From NCBI RefSeq assembly GCF_038502225.1, contig NC_091303.1, positions 30,704,306 through 30,768,305 of the forward strand: a stretch of DNA of 64,000 bases, read 5' to 3'. Under the pieces are notes generated by a model. That model was given only the letters and a program-made list of their open reading frames with translations. It was not told where the DNA came from and made no database searches. This document shows positions 23,346 through 34,100 of this stretch, in pieces; position 1 is the stretch's first letter, and every line of letters begins with the position of its first letter. The position numbers and the translations under genes are program-made. The stretch is from Cherax quadricarinatus (Eukaryota; Arthropoda; Malacostraca; Decapoda; Parastacidae).

Positions 23346-24567
23346 AAGTCAGCCTAGTCATATAGCAGTCACAAATAACACAACTCATACCTAATAATCA
23401 CTCGTAATGTGTGCCCATGTGTACAGTTTACTGATATATAAGGCAAGAATGATAACACCTTAAACCACATGAACCATAACATACCAGATTCTCTGCTTAC
23501 AGCTGAAGGATTCCTTCAGTCTCTTCCCCAGTTCAGCAACACTTATCAAGCCTCCAGGAACAACCAAGTCCTTACATCTCAATCCCAGCCCGAAAGAATA
23601 TGTTACTATGTACGATAATGGTACTTATGTGTACCTGTACCTATATAAAATGACTTATTAGCAACTCCTTCCTCCCCTCCCCTCTCTCTCTTCACAAACT
23701 AACCACCACAAAAATTTTAATGAACACGAAACCGCTAATTAATAGCTCCCAACCACTGAGGAAATACCAGGAGTATTTTAACCACCCTAAATATATATAA
23801 ATAAATGTAATCAAAACTTGTAAGAATAATAAAAAAAAATATCTTCCCCTAAAAAAAAAAAAAAAATCATACTCAGGATTAAGAAAATCCTAAGTATATC
23901 TCTGACCCTACTTTATAACCATTGAAATTTTATTCAAAACCAACACCACGAGACTCAGAGAACACTGCCGGTATATAATAACTTTTCCAAAACAAATACA
24001 ACTCCAGAAAATCACTAAACAAAACAATGTTACTTTTATTCCCTGACCAAGCCAACACATCCTTCATTAAAACCCATTAAACCCCATAATTATATGACTC
24101 TACAGCCACCAATATACTTAAGCAACTTGTGGAAAATTACATTTATCTGAATGTATCATTATGTACATAACAGTAAATGAACAAAGATAATTATTATTTA
24201 TCAGTTAGACAAGTAGGAATTTGGGACACCTAGGTCGCAAAAAATGTCCCCCTTCGATACCTACAACTGCCATATCCACAAGTTGATCTGGACCTATTAA
24301 TTACAAATGAAATATGTATCACCAGGAATGCTGGTAAATATATAAATTTGTGGACTGTATATTAAAATTAAAAAAGGATTATATAAACACACATTTACAT
24401 AACAGAAGGAGAATATCTTAAAGTCACTCACCAATTTGACTGGAGATTAAGGTGTATCATACTCAGAAAACCTCACTGTCTATACATGAAAATAACACTG
24501 GCCAGAGTTACAAACATAACAGACTTATCTGAGGTTCCTGGAGCTGTCTTGTCCAGTCACCTGATAT

Positions 24568-25000
24568 TGTGGAAAATACTGTATATATTTTCCAGAAATA
24601 CAGTAGTTATATGTAAATAGATGGCCATACTGTATTTAATAATATTTATGTCATAGAAAACGGAAAGCCTGCGTCTGCGCAGAAGACTCGCCATTTTGTT
24701 TGAATTGGACACTAACGATAGTGTATAATGGGAAGAATTTTTCGCGCTCTAGAGGTTAAAATTGGGTTCACACCTCTCAAATAGGAGGCGAAATTGTTGG
24801 ATGTGCATTCCTGCATAACTTGAGATATCAGGCGACTGGACAAGACAGCTCCAGGAACCTCAGATAAGTCTGTGATGTTTAACTCTGGCCAGTGTTATTT
24901 TCATAGATAGACAGTGAGGTTTTCTGAGTATGATACACATTAATCTCCAGTCAAATTGGTGAGTGTTATGATTAAGATATATTCTCCTTTTGTTGTATAA

Positions 25001-25094
<94 letters not shown>

Positions 25095-25342
25095 TTTATT
25101 ATTTTTAATATACAGTCCACAAATTTATATATTTACCAGAATTCCTGGTGATGTATCTTTTATTTATAATAAATAGGTCCAGAGCAACTTGTGGATATGA
25201 CAGTGGTAGGTATCGAAGGGGGACATTTTTTGCGACCCAGGTGTCACAAATTCCTACTTGTCTAACTGATAAATAATAATTATCTTTGTTCATTTACTGT
25301 TATGTACATAAAGATACATTCAGATAAATGTAATTTTCCACA
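24568..25342. mobile_element. Inner solo-LTR-like element, opposite orientation
   Basis: It starts TGTGGAAAAT at 24568 and ends ATTTTCCACA at 25342, with GATAT duplicated at 24563-24567 and 25343-25347. Its sequence is the reverse complement of the outer element, into which it inserted. At about 775 bp it is longer mainly because of an AT expansion at 25008-25092. Confidence 0.78.
25008..25092. repeat. (AT)n microsatellite within the inner LTR-like element
   Basis: Pure alternating AT; the outer copy has only a short AT-rich tract at the equivalent place (about 24380-24395). Confidence 0.95.
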
Positions 25343-25837
25343 GATATCTCAATTTATGCAGGAATGCATATCCAACAATTTCGCCTCCTATTTGAGAGGT
25401 GTCAACCCAATTTTACCTCTAGAGCACGAAAATTCTTCACATTATTAACTAATGTCTGTTACTCAATTCAAAACAACAATGGCGAGTCTCTTCTGCCCAG
25501 GTGCAGCTTCCCATTTCCGATAACAATTTTTATTAAATACAGTATGACCATCTATTTACATATAACTACTGTATTTCTGGGAAATATATACAGTATTTTC
25601 CACACAACTTTCTCTGATCTTCATAAAACATCCTAGCCTAAAATAATTTAATTTTACAACCCTTGCCTCTGAAAATACTATAATTATAAAATGTAAACAA
25701 CATGTGGAGAACAAAGCCTGGCAGCCTAGCTCCTCAACCTCAGTACATTGATGATGTTTTTAGTGAACATGTGTAACTGCATCAATCTTATGTTTTATTA
25801 GCAGTAACAATGAACATATACTATTAATCTACATTAT

Positions 25838-26790
25838 AACTAGATGTAGGAGTGTATTCTGAACAGGCTGTAGGTGTGTCTCCTGCACATGTGTAGGAGT
25901 GTTTCCTGCACAGGATGTAGGGGTGTGTCATGCACAAGATGTAGGTGTGTCCTGCACATGATGTAGGAGTGTCCTGCACAGGAGGCAGGTGTGTATCCTG
26001 CACAGGATGTAGAAGTGTGTTCTGCACAGGATGTAGGAGCGTATCCTGCACAGGACGTAGATGTGTATCTTGCATAGGATGTGGGTCCTAGACAGGATGT
26101 AAGTGTGTATTCTGCACAGGATGTGTATCCTGCGCAGGATGTAGGCGTGTATCAAGCACAGGATATGTGTTCTGCACAGAATGAAGGTGTGTATCCTGCA
26201 CAGTATGTAGGAGTGTGTCCTGCACAGAATAAAGGTGTGTATCTTGCACAGGATGGAGTGTGTCCTTCACAGGATGTAGGAGTGTGTCCTGCACAGGATG
26301 TAGGAGTGTGTCCTGCACAGGATGTAGGAGTGAGTCCTGCACAGGATGTAGGAGTGTGTACTACACAGAATGAAGGTGTGTATCTTGCATAGGATGGAGT
26401 GTGTCCTTCACAGGATGTAGAAGTGTGTCCTGCACAGGATGTAGGAGTGTGTCCTGCACATGATGTAGGAGTGTGTCCTGCACAAAATGAAGGTGTATAT
26501 CTTGCACAGGATGTAGGAGTGTGTCCTGCACAGGATGTAGGAGTGTGTCCTGCACAGGATGTAGGAGTGTGTCCTGCACAGGATGTAGGAGTGTGTCCTG
26601 CACAGGATGTAGGAGTGTGTCCTGCACAGGATGTAGGAGTGTGTCCTGCATATGATGTAGGAGTGTGTCCTGCACAAAATGAAGGTGTATGTCTTGCACA
26701 GGATGTAGGAGTGTGTCCTGCACAGGATGTAGGAGTGTGTCCTGCACAGGATATAGGAGTGTGTCTTGAACAGGATGTAGGAGTGTCATA
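25838..26790 (+). repeat. 24-bp minisatellite, right block
   Basis: About 40 units, with a best-conserved core GGATGTAGGAGTGTGTCCTG plus CACA. The stretch 26500-26650 is nearly perfect. Each unit contains the dyad TCCTG-CA-CAGGA. Open frames on both strands are by-products of the 24-bp period. Confidence 0.97.
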
Positions 26791-26849
26791 TATAGGATGG
26801 TTACTTGTAGGTTACTGTAGTCGCTTCTGAAGGTCACCGCCCCCTCTGC

Positions 26850-27110
26850 CCAATCCCTGACCAGGTCTCCTGCTTGCTAACCTGATGGAGCAGGCTGTTA
26901 GTACCCGCCCCCTGCGTCCGGTTAATGCACTACAGCCAGGCTAATCAGGAACTGGAATTTGTCGAGTTTCCTCTTTCCCTCTTAATGACAGCCAGGGGTC
27001 TCTTGGTAATCAGTCTTATGCATGAAGGTGAGTGATGAAGAGTCATGGTCCCTTTGCACTTACTGTGTTCTATCTCAGCGTACTCATAGCTTGAACAGGT
27101 CTTCAAGGAT
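26850..27110 (+). mobile_element. Dispersed repeat, copy A
   Basis: A diverged relative of 28064-28330: both have a CAGGCTGTTAGT motif, a (G)TCAGGAACTG motif, a GGTAATC segment, and TCTTAGCGTACTCGTGG or its variant TCTCAGCGTACTCATAG. The spacing is conserved, so this is one dispersed family of unknown class. Confidence 0.6.
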
Positions 27111-27139
27111 GTTGGACTCATTACATCGTCTTTACATCT

Positions 27140-27340
27140 GTACTGCTTCTGCTGCCCTCTCAGTGCACCACAGTTCAATACATTGTACTGAAGAAGCCGC
27201 TGCGTGTCGAAACGTTTCCAGAATCAAGATTCCCAAGTGTTGCACACGTGTCATAGCTTCCCAGCTTTTCATTCGAGGTGTCCAGCAGCATCTGCCAAGC
27301 CTCGTGTGTCCGTATGTTGTGATTTCCGTGTGCATGTTTA
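27140..27340 (+). other. Possible dispersed repeat
   Basis: Contains GAAGCCGCTGCGTGTCGAAA and CCCAAGTGTTGCACACGTGT, which read like the end of a dispersed element, but there is no second copy in the window to prove it. Short frames here have no motif. Confidence 0.3.
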
Positions 27341-27479
27341 GGACTAATTCCTTCAGAATCTTCCGAGTGTAGATTATTATGTATCTTTCTCGCCTCTGAT
27401 CTGAGGAGCACTGCAGTAATTTAGGTGTTTGATTATAATGAACTGTTATATTAATTTTCAGCGTTTATACATGCAAGTT

Positions 27480-27780
27480 AGTGTGACTGAACACAATCCC
27501 ACGAACTTGTGGGATTGTGTTTAGTTAGCCTTATTCTTCAGAACACAATCCCGTGGCCTTGTTCTTCAGGACACAACACTTCAACAGTGTATATCTATTT
27601 AAAACTAATAATTGTTAAAAGGGTGAATCGGCAAGTTAGCAAAAAGGCCTGATGGGCTCATGCTATGACTAAGACCCGTGTCAGAAAACACGTGTCCTAG
27701 CAACAGCCGTGTTCCCCAGGGCACAATACTACGATCTTGTTGTTCAGGACACAATACCATAACCTTATTGTCCTGGAGAA
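27480..27780 (+). repeat. Loose ACACAATCCC-type repeats with a hairpin
   Basis: Irregular copies of CAGGACACAATACCATAACC and CAGAACACAATCCCGTGGCC. A perfect hairpin sits at 27490-27521 (13-bp arms, 6-nt loop). Confidence 0.6.
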
Positions 27781-28063
27781 GAGAAGGCCAGCCTTCCCTG
27801 CGTTCATTGTAACAGTCTAGATGTGTTTGGATCCCTGATGTATCTAAGAGAGCTTGCTGCCGTGTCCCAGGGTCTCGGCTCCTCTGACCGTCACTCACGC
27901 AACACACCCAGTAACTGCACCAGAAAAGCCTCTAGAGATACTTCAATTGCATCTTAACTATTACAGTTGTCAGAGGAGGTATATTTCAGCCAATAAGTAT
28001 AGGAGGTGGAGATCATCACCTTGTAGGAGTATACCTGGAAGGGGTTTCGGAGTCAGCGCCATC

Positions 28064-28385
28064 ATGACCCGGTCCAGGACAAGGCCTTGTGGTGGATCAG
28101 GGCCTGATCAACCAGGCTGTTAGTGCTGGCTGCACGTAAACCGACGTACGAGTCACGAGCCACAGCTGGTCAGGAACTGACTTTAGGTGCCTGTCCAGCT
28201 CCTTCATGGAGACAGCTAGCGGTCTATTTATTGGTAATCCCCCTTATGTATGTATTTGGGAGGCATTTGAACAGTCTTGGTCCCCTGAAACTTACTGGGT
28301 TGTCTCTTAGCGTACTCGTGGCGCCTCTGCTTTTCATTACGGGATGTTGCATCTCCTTCCAAGATTTTTTGCTTTCTTAAGGAGT
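28064..28385 (+). mobile_element. Dispersed repeat, copy B
   Basis: The better-preserved relative of 26850-27110, beginning near GACCCGGTCCAGGACAAGGC and containing GATCAACCAGGCTGTTAGTG. The plus frame 28123-28380 (AARKPTYESRATAGQELTLG) is open over 85 codons, but I cannot assign it to a protein family. Class unknown. Confidence 0.6.
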
Positions 28386-28464
28386 CAATTTCATGGAACC
28401 CAGGAGCTTTTCATAATGTACTTAATGTATCTGGCATCTGTAGCTTAACATCCTCAAAAGACCC

Positions 28465-29395
28465 AGGAGCTGAAGCTCAGCACTCTACAGAGGCACAGGA
28501 TCTGAAGCTCAGCACTCTACAGAGGCACAGGATCTGTAGCTCAGCACTCTACAGAGGCACAGGATCTGAAGCTCAGCACTCTACAGAGGCACAGGATCTG
28601 TAGCTCAGCACTCTACAGAGGCACAGGATCTGTAGCTCAGCACTCTACAGAAGCACAGGATATGTAGCTCAGCACTCTATAGAGGCACAGGATCTGTAGC
28701 TCAGCACTCTACAGAAGCACAGGATCTGAAGCTCAGCACTCTACAGAGGCACAGGATCTGTAGCTCAACACTCTACAGAGGCACAGGATCTGTAGCTCAG
28801 CACTCTACAGAGGCACAGGATCTGTAGCTCAGCACTCTACAGAGGCACAGGATCTGTAGCTCAGCACTCTACAGAGGCACAGGATCTGTAGCTCAACACT
28901 CTACAGAGGCACAGGATCTGTAGCTCAACACTCTACAGAGGCACAGGATCTGTAGCTTAATCATCTCTCAAAGCTCAGCACTCTACCACAGGAGCTGAAG
29001 CTCAGCACTCTACAGAGGCACAGGATCTGAAGCTCAGCACTCTACAGAGGCACAGGATCTGATCTGTAGCTCAGCACTCTACAGAGGCACAGGATCTGAT
29101 CTGTAGCTCAGCACTCTACTCAGCACTTTACAGAGGCACAGGATCTGTAGCTCAGCACTCTACAGAGGCACAGGATCTGAAGCTCAGCACTCTACAGAGG
29201 CACAGGATTGTAGTACAGAGCTCAAGCACTCTACAGAGGCACAGGATCTGTAGCTCAACACTCTACAGAGGCACAGGATCTGTAGCTCAGCACTCTACAG
29301 AGGCACAGGATCTGTAGCTCAGCACTCTACAGAGGCACAGGATCTGTAGCTCAACACTCTACAGAGGCACAGGATCTGTAGCTCAACACTCTAAT
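28465..29395 (+). repeat. 32-bp minisatellite, about 28 copies
   Basis: Units contain AGGATCTGTAGCTCAGCACT and CTACAGAGGCAC. Variant positions alternate (TGAAGC/TGTAGC, CAGCAC/CAACAC). A few units are partly duplicated or shortened near 28960-29000, 29060-29130 and 29210. Confidence 0.97.
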
Positions 29396-29845
29396 GAGAT
29401 ACAGCAACTGACGAACTATTGCACAGAAACCAATATCATAATAACAGCAATAAAACTGAGAAACAGGTACTTACACAGCCGCATAATAATATCAACTTCG
29501 CTTTGAGTTGAATATTCTATAACAGTGAAGGTTTGGCGTCTATCTGAAGAAGAGTTTTACAGTTATCACACACAGACCAATAATCCCCGCATTTTTAATT
29601 ATATTATATAATTAGCAGAACTACATTTAAAGTACCTTGAACCATCATAAGCCATTCCTTTCATTAGATACACCATTGGCCAGTTTGAACCCGCGCTGAA
29701 GAGGCATTCTCAAGTTATCGCACAGGAAACATGACCATTCATTTTATGTAACAGATCTCGCAGTTTCACATGTACACAGCACAGTACCAATCTACACCTT
29801 CCTCTGTGTAGGATACACAGCGCAGAAACCTTGAAGCTGATCAGA
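29396..29845. other. No gene recognised
   Basis: AT-rich unique-looking stretch with short frames only. Confidence 0.4.
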
Positions 29846-29849
29846 GGAA

Positions 29850-30104
29850 GTCCACTTGTGGTCCACTTGCGGTCCACGTGTGGTCCACTTGTGGTCCACG
29901 TGTGGTCCACTTGATCATTACTGTATGACTGTGGTCCCCTTGATCATTATTATATGATTGTGGACCACTTGATTATTACTGTATGATTATGGTCCGCATG
30001 ATCATTACTGAATGAGTGTGATCCACTTGATCATTACTGTATGAGTGTGGTCCACTTGATCAATACTGTATGACTGTGGTTCACTTAGTCATTACTGTAT
30101 GATA
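29850..30104 (-). repeat. 30-bp minisatellite, inverted block next to a gap
   Basis: Repeats of TTGATCATTACTGTATGACT plus GTGGTCCAC are the reverse complement of the arrays at 47020-47668, 53762-55042 and 56321-56508. About nine diverged units of 29-30 bp. It ends at the assembly gap. Confidence 0.9.
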
Positions 30105-30204
30105 NNNNNNNNNNNNNNNNNNNNNNNNNNNNNNNNNNNNNNNNNNNNNNNNNNNNNNNNNNNNNNNNNNNNNNNNNNNNNNNNNNNNNNNNNNNNNNNN
30201 NNNN
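30105..30204. other. Assembly gap (100 N)
   Basis: One hundred undetermined bases between a minisatellite block and LTR-like sequence. Confidence 1.
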
Positions 30205-30489
30205 GCCGAGGTAGACATAAGCTGGTATGTATGTGTACTGCCCTGTGCAGTATATAGTTAGTATTTACCCACTGTTACTGTGAATTTGTAGCTATTATTA
30301 ATTTTATATATAATGTATGTGTGGTTCTTACGTTTTCAATGGTTTTGCTAGGATTAGCAGAGTATGTGAGGCTGTATACGTTCACGTTTAGCTATATATA
30401 TATCAATAATAACAACATTTTGTGAAAGGGGTAACATGCTTTATGTGGCATGTTAAATTGGGTAACAAGCTGAAAAAGTTTGGGAACCA

Positions 30490-30722
30490 CTACTAGACGA
30501 TACTTAATAAATTTATTAAATTTTAATTTCTCTAGTTAGTAGCCTACCAGTTGTAATCCTGAAGCACTAATAATTCTTATTGAATTCTAATGGATAATTG
30601 GACAAGGATACTGACTACTCGTTACGAAAACCCAGTAACAGGCTGGATGCTAGAAGGGCAGTCCTTTCTAGTATTACCTGGAGATCTCTAAGCTTTTTAG
30701 AATCGCATTTTTTGTAACAGCA
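30490..30722 (+). mobile_element. 3' end of an LTR-like element
   Basis: The segment from CTAGACGATACTTAATAAAT to TTTTTTGTAACA is the reverse complement of 55043-55262 with modest divergence (for example CAGGCTGGATGCTAGAAGGG). The element end GTAACA matches the end of the element at 55043-56320. Sequence 30205-30489 before it does not match that copy and was not identified. Confidence 0.75.
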
Positions 30723-30724
30723 TG

Positions 30725-31015
30725 TATAGCGAAGAGTAGTGAGACATGGCGAGACATAACGAGATGCTGCGAGACATGGGGAGATATAGCGAGAATTAGT
30801 CAGACATGACGAGACATAATGAGATGCTTCGAGACATGGGGAGATATAGCGAGAAGAAGTGAGACATGACGAGACATAACGAGATGATGGGAGACATGGG
30901 GAGATATAGCGAGAAGTAGTGAGACATGGCGAGACATAACGAGATGCTGCGAGACATGACAAGGCATATCGAGATGCTGCAAAACTTAGCGAGACATAAC
31001 GAGGCATGAGGAGAG
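30725..31015 (+). repeat. 10-bp repeat organised in 60-bp units
   Basis: The basic element is GAGACATGNN. Six variants in a fixed order (GAGACATGAC, GAGACATAAC, GAGATG, GAGACATGGG, GAGATATAGC, GAGAAGTAGT) form a 60-bp higher unit repeated about four and a half times. Confidence 0.93.
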
Positions 31016-31104
31016 ATGAGCCTCATTAACATAATAGGAGATCATGACGATGAAGCATCACCCAGAAAGAGAGTATTATGTGAGCATTTGTTGTCATGAC
31101 TGTG

Positions 31105-34100
31105 TATCCACCTCCAGCCTCACTCTACACCTCTACCTCCAGCCTCACTCTACACCTCTACCTCCAGCCTCACTCTACACCTCTACCTCCAGCCTCACTC
31201 TACACTTCTACCTCCAGCCTCACTCTACACCTCTACCTCCAGCCTCACTCTACACCTCTACCTCCAGCCTCACTCTACACATCTACCTCCAGCCTCACTC
31301 TACACTTCTACCTCCAGCCTCACTCTACACCTCTACCTCCAGCCTCACTCTACACCTCTACCTCCAGCCTCACTCTACACATCTACCTCCAGCCTCACTC
31401 TACACCTCTACCTCCAGCCTCACTCTACACCTCTACCTACAGCCTCACTCTACACCTCTACCTCCAGCCTCACTCTACACCTCTACCTCCGGCCTCACTC
31501 TACACCTCTACCTCCAGCCTCACTCTACACCTCTACCTCCAGCCTCACTCTACACCTCTACCTCCAGCCTCACTCTACACCTCTACCTCCAGCCTCACTC
31601 TACACCTCTACCTCCAGCCTCACTCTACACATCTACCTCCAGCCTCACTCTACACATCTACCTCCAGCCTCACTCTACACCTCTACCTCCAGACTCACTC
31701 TACACCTCTACCTCCAGCCTCACTCTACACCTCTACCTCCAGCCTCACTCTACACCTCTACCTCCAGCCTCACTCTACACCTCTACCTCCAGCCTCACTC
31801 TACACCTCTACCTCCAGCCTCACTCTACACCTCTACTTCCAGCCTCACTCTACACCTCTACCTCCAGCCTCACTCTACACCTCTACCTCCAGACTCACTC
31901 TACACCTCTACCTCCAGCCTCACTCTACACCTCTACCTCCAGCCTCACTCTACACCTCTACCTCCAGCCTCACTCTACACCTCTACCTCCAGCCTCACTC
32001 TACACCTCTACCTCCAGCCTCACTCTACACCTCTACCTCCAGCCTCACTCTACACCTCTACCTCCAGCCTCACTCTACACCTCTACCTCCAGCCTCACCC
32101 TACACCTCTACCTCCAGCCTCACTCTACACCTCTACCTCCAGCCTCACTCTACACCTCTACCTCCAGCCTCACTCTACACCTCTACCTCCAGACTCACTC
32201 TACACCTCTACCTCCAGCCTCACTCTACACCTCAACCTCCAGCCTCACTCCACACCTCTACTTCCAGCCTCACTCTACACCTCTACCTCCAGACTCATTC
32301 TACACCTCGACCTCCAGCCTCACTCTACACCTCTACCTCCAGCCTCACTCTACACCTCTACCTCCAGCCTCACTCTACACCTCTACCTCCAGCCTCACTC
32401 TACACCTATACTTGCAGCCTCACTCTACACCTCTACCTCCAGCCTCACTCTACACCTCTACCTCCAGCCTCACTCTACACCTCTACCTCCAGCCTCACTC
32501 TACACCTCTACCTCCTGCCTCACTCTACACCTCTACCTCCAGCCTCACTCTACACCTCTACCTCCAGCCTTACCATACACCTATACTTCCAGCCTCACTC
32601 TACACCTCTACTTCCAGCCTCACTCTACACCGCTGCCTCCAGCCTCACTCTACACCTCTACTTCCAGCCTCACTCTACACCTCTACATCCAGCCTCACTC
32701 TACACCTCTACCTCCAGACTCACTCTACACCTCTACCTCCAGCCTCACTCTACACCTCTACCTCCAGCCTCACTCTACACCTCTACCTCCAGACTCACTC
32801 TACACCTCTACCTCCAGCCTCACTCTACACCTCTACTTCCAGCCTCACTCTACACCTCTACCTCCAGCCTCACTCTACACCTCTACCTCCAGCCTTACCC
32901 TACACCTCTACCTCCAGCCTTACCCTACACCTCTACTTCCAGCCTCACTCTACACCTCTACTTCCAGCCTCACTCTACACCTCTACCTCCAGCCTCACTC
33001 TACACCTCTACTTCCAGCCCCACTCTACACCTCTACTTCCAGCCTCACTCTACACCTCTACCTCCAGACTCACTCTACACCTCTACTTCCAGCCTCACTC
33101 TACACCTCTACCTCCAGCCTCACTCTACACCTCTACCTCCAGACTCTCTCTACACCTCTAACTCCAGCCTCACTCTACACCTCTACTTCCAGCCTCACTC
33201 TACACCTCTACCTCCAGCCTCACTCTACACCTCTACCTCCAGCCTCACTCTACACCTCTACCTCCAGCCTCACTCTACACCTCTACCTCCAGCCTCACTC
33301 TACACCTCTACTTACAGTCTTTCCCAACACCTCTACCTCCAGCATCACTCTACACCTCTACCTCCAGCCTCACTCTACACCTCTACCTCCAGCCTTACCC
33401 TACACTTCTACCTCCAGCCTCACTCTACACCTCTACCTCCAGCCTCACTCTACACCTCTACCTCCAGCCTCACTCTACACCTCTACCTCCAGCCTCACTC
33501 TACACCTCTACCTCCAGTCTTACCCTACACCTCTACCTCCAGCCTCACTCTACACCTCTACCTCCAAACTCACTCTACACCTCTACCTCCAGTCATACCC
33601 TACACCTCTACCTCCAGACTCACTCTACACCTCTACCTCCACCCTCACTCTACACCTCTACCTCCAGCCTCACTCTACACCTCTACCTCCAGTCTTACCC
33701 TACACCTCTACCTCCAGCCTCAATCTACACCTCTACCTCCACCCTCACTCTACACCTCTACCTCCAGCCTTACCCTACACCTCTACCTCCAGAATCACTC
33801 TACACCTCTACCTCCAGCCTCACTCTACATCTCTACCTCCAGCCTCACTCTACACCTCTACATCCAGTCTTACCCTACATCTCTACCTCCAGACTCATTC
33901 TACACCTCTACCTCCAGCCTCACTCTACACCTCTACCTCCAGTCTTACCCTACACCTCTACCTCCAGCCTCACTCTACACCTCTACCTCCAGCCTCACTC
34001 TACACCTCTACCTCCAGCCTTACCCTACTCCTCTACCTCCAGCCTCACTCTACACCTCTACCTCCAGCCTCACTCTACACCTCTACCTCCAGCCTCACTC

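Larger units (their letters stand above)
24128..25604. mobile_element. Outer solo-LTR-like element (split)
   Basis: The element starts TGTGGAAAAT at 24128, ends ATTTTCCACA at 25604, and is flanked by CAACT at 24123-24127 and 25605-25609. Without the inner insertion it is about 697 bp. TG...CA ends and a 5-bp duplication are LTR hallmarks; no internal retroelement region is present, so a solo LTR is the simplest reading. A non-autonomous DNA transposon with TGT ends is the alternative. Confidence 0.75.
21595..25835. mobile_element. Foldback element with long imperfect inverted arms
   Basis: The sequence 21600-22815 is the imperfect reverse complement of 23145-24127 continued by 25610-25830. 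Anchors include GGGATTGAGATGTAAGGAC (22441) against its complement near 23570, TAAATTACAAACTACTGG (22762) against 23170, and GGTTTTAATGAGGGATGTGG (21930) against about 24060. The right arm is interrupted at 24128-25604 by the LTR-like elements and near 23260 by a SINE. The centre (22820-23140) has no transposase frame, so the element is non-autonomous or decayed. It sits between two blocks of the same 24-bp minisatellite. Confidence 0.75.

Noticed and set aside
28465..29395. CRISPR-like array
   Set aside because: Units are directly adjacent 32-bp copies with no unique spacers, in a eukaryotic repeat context.
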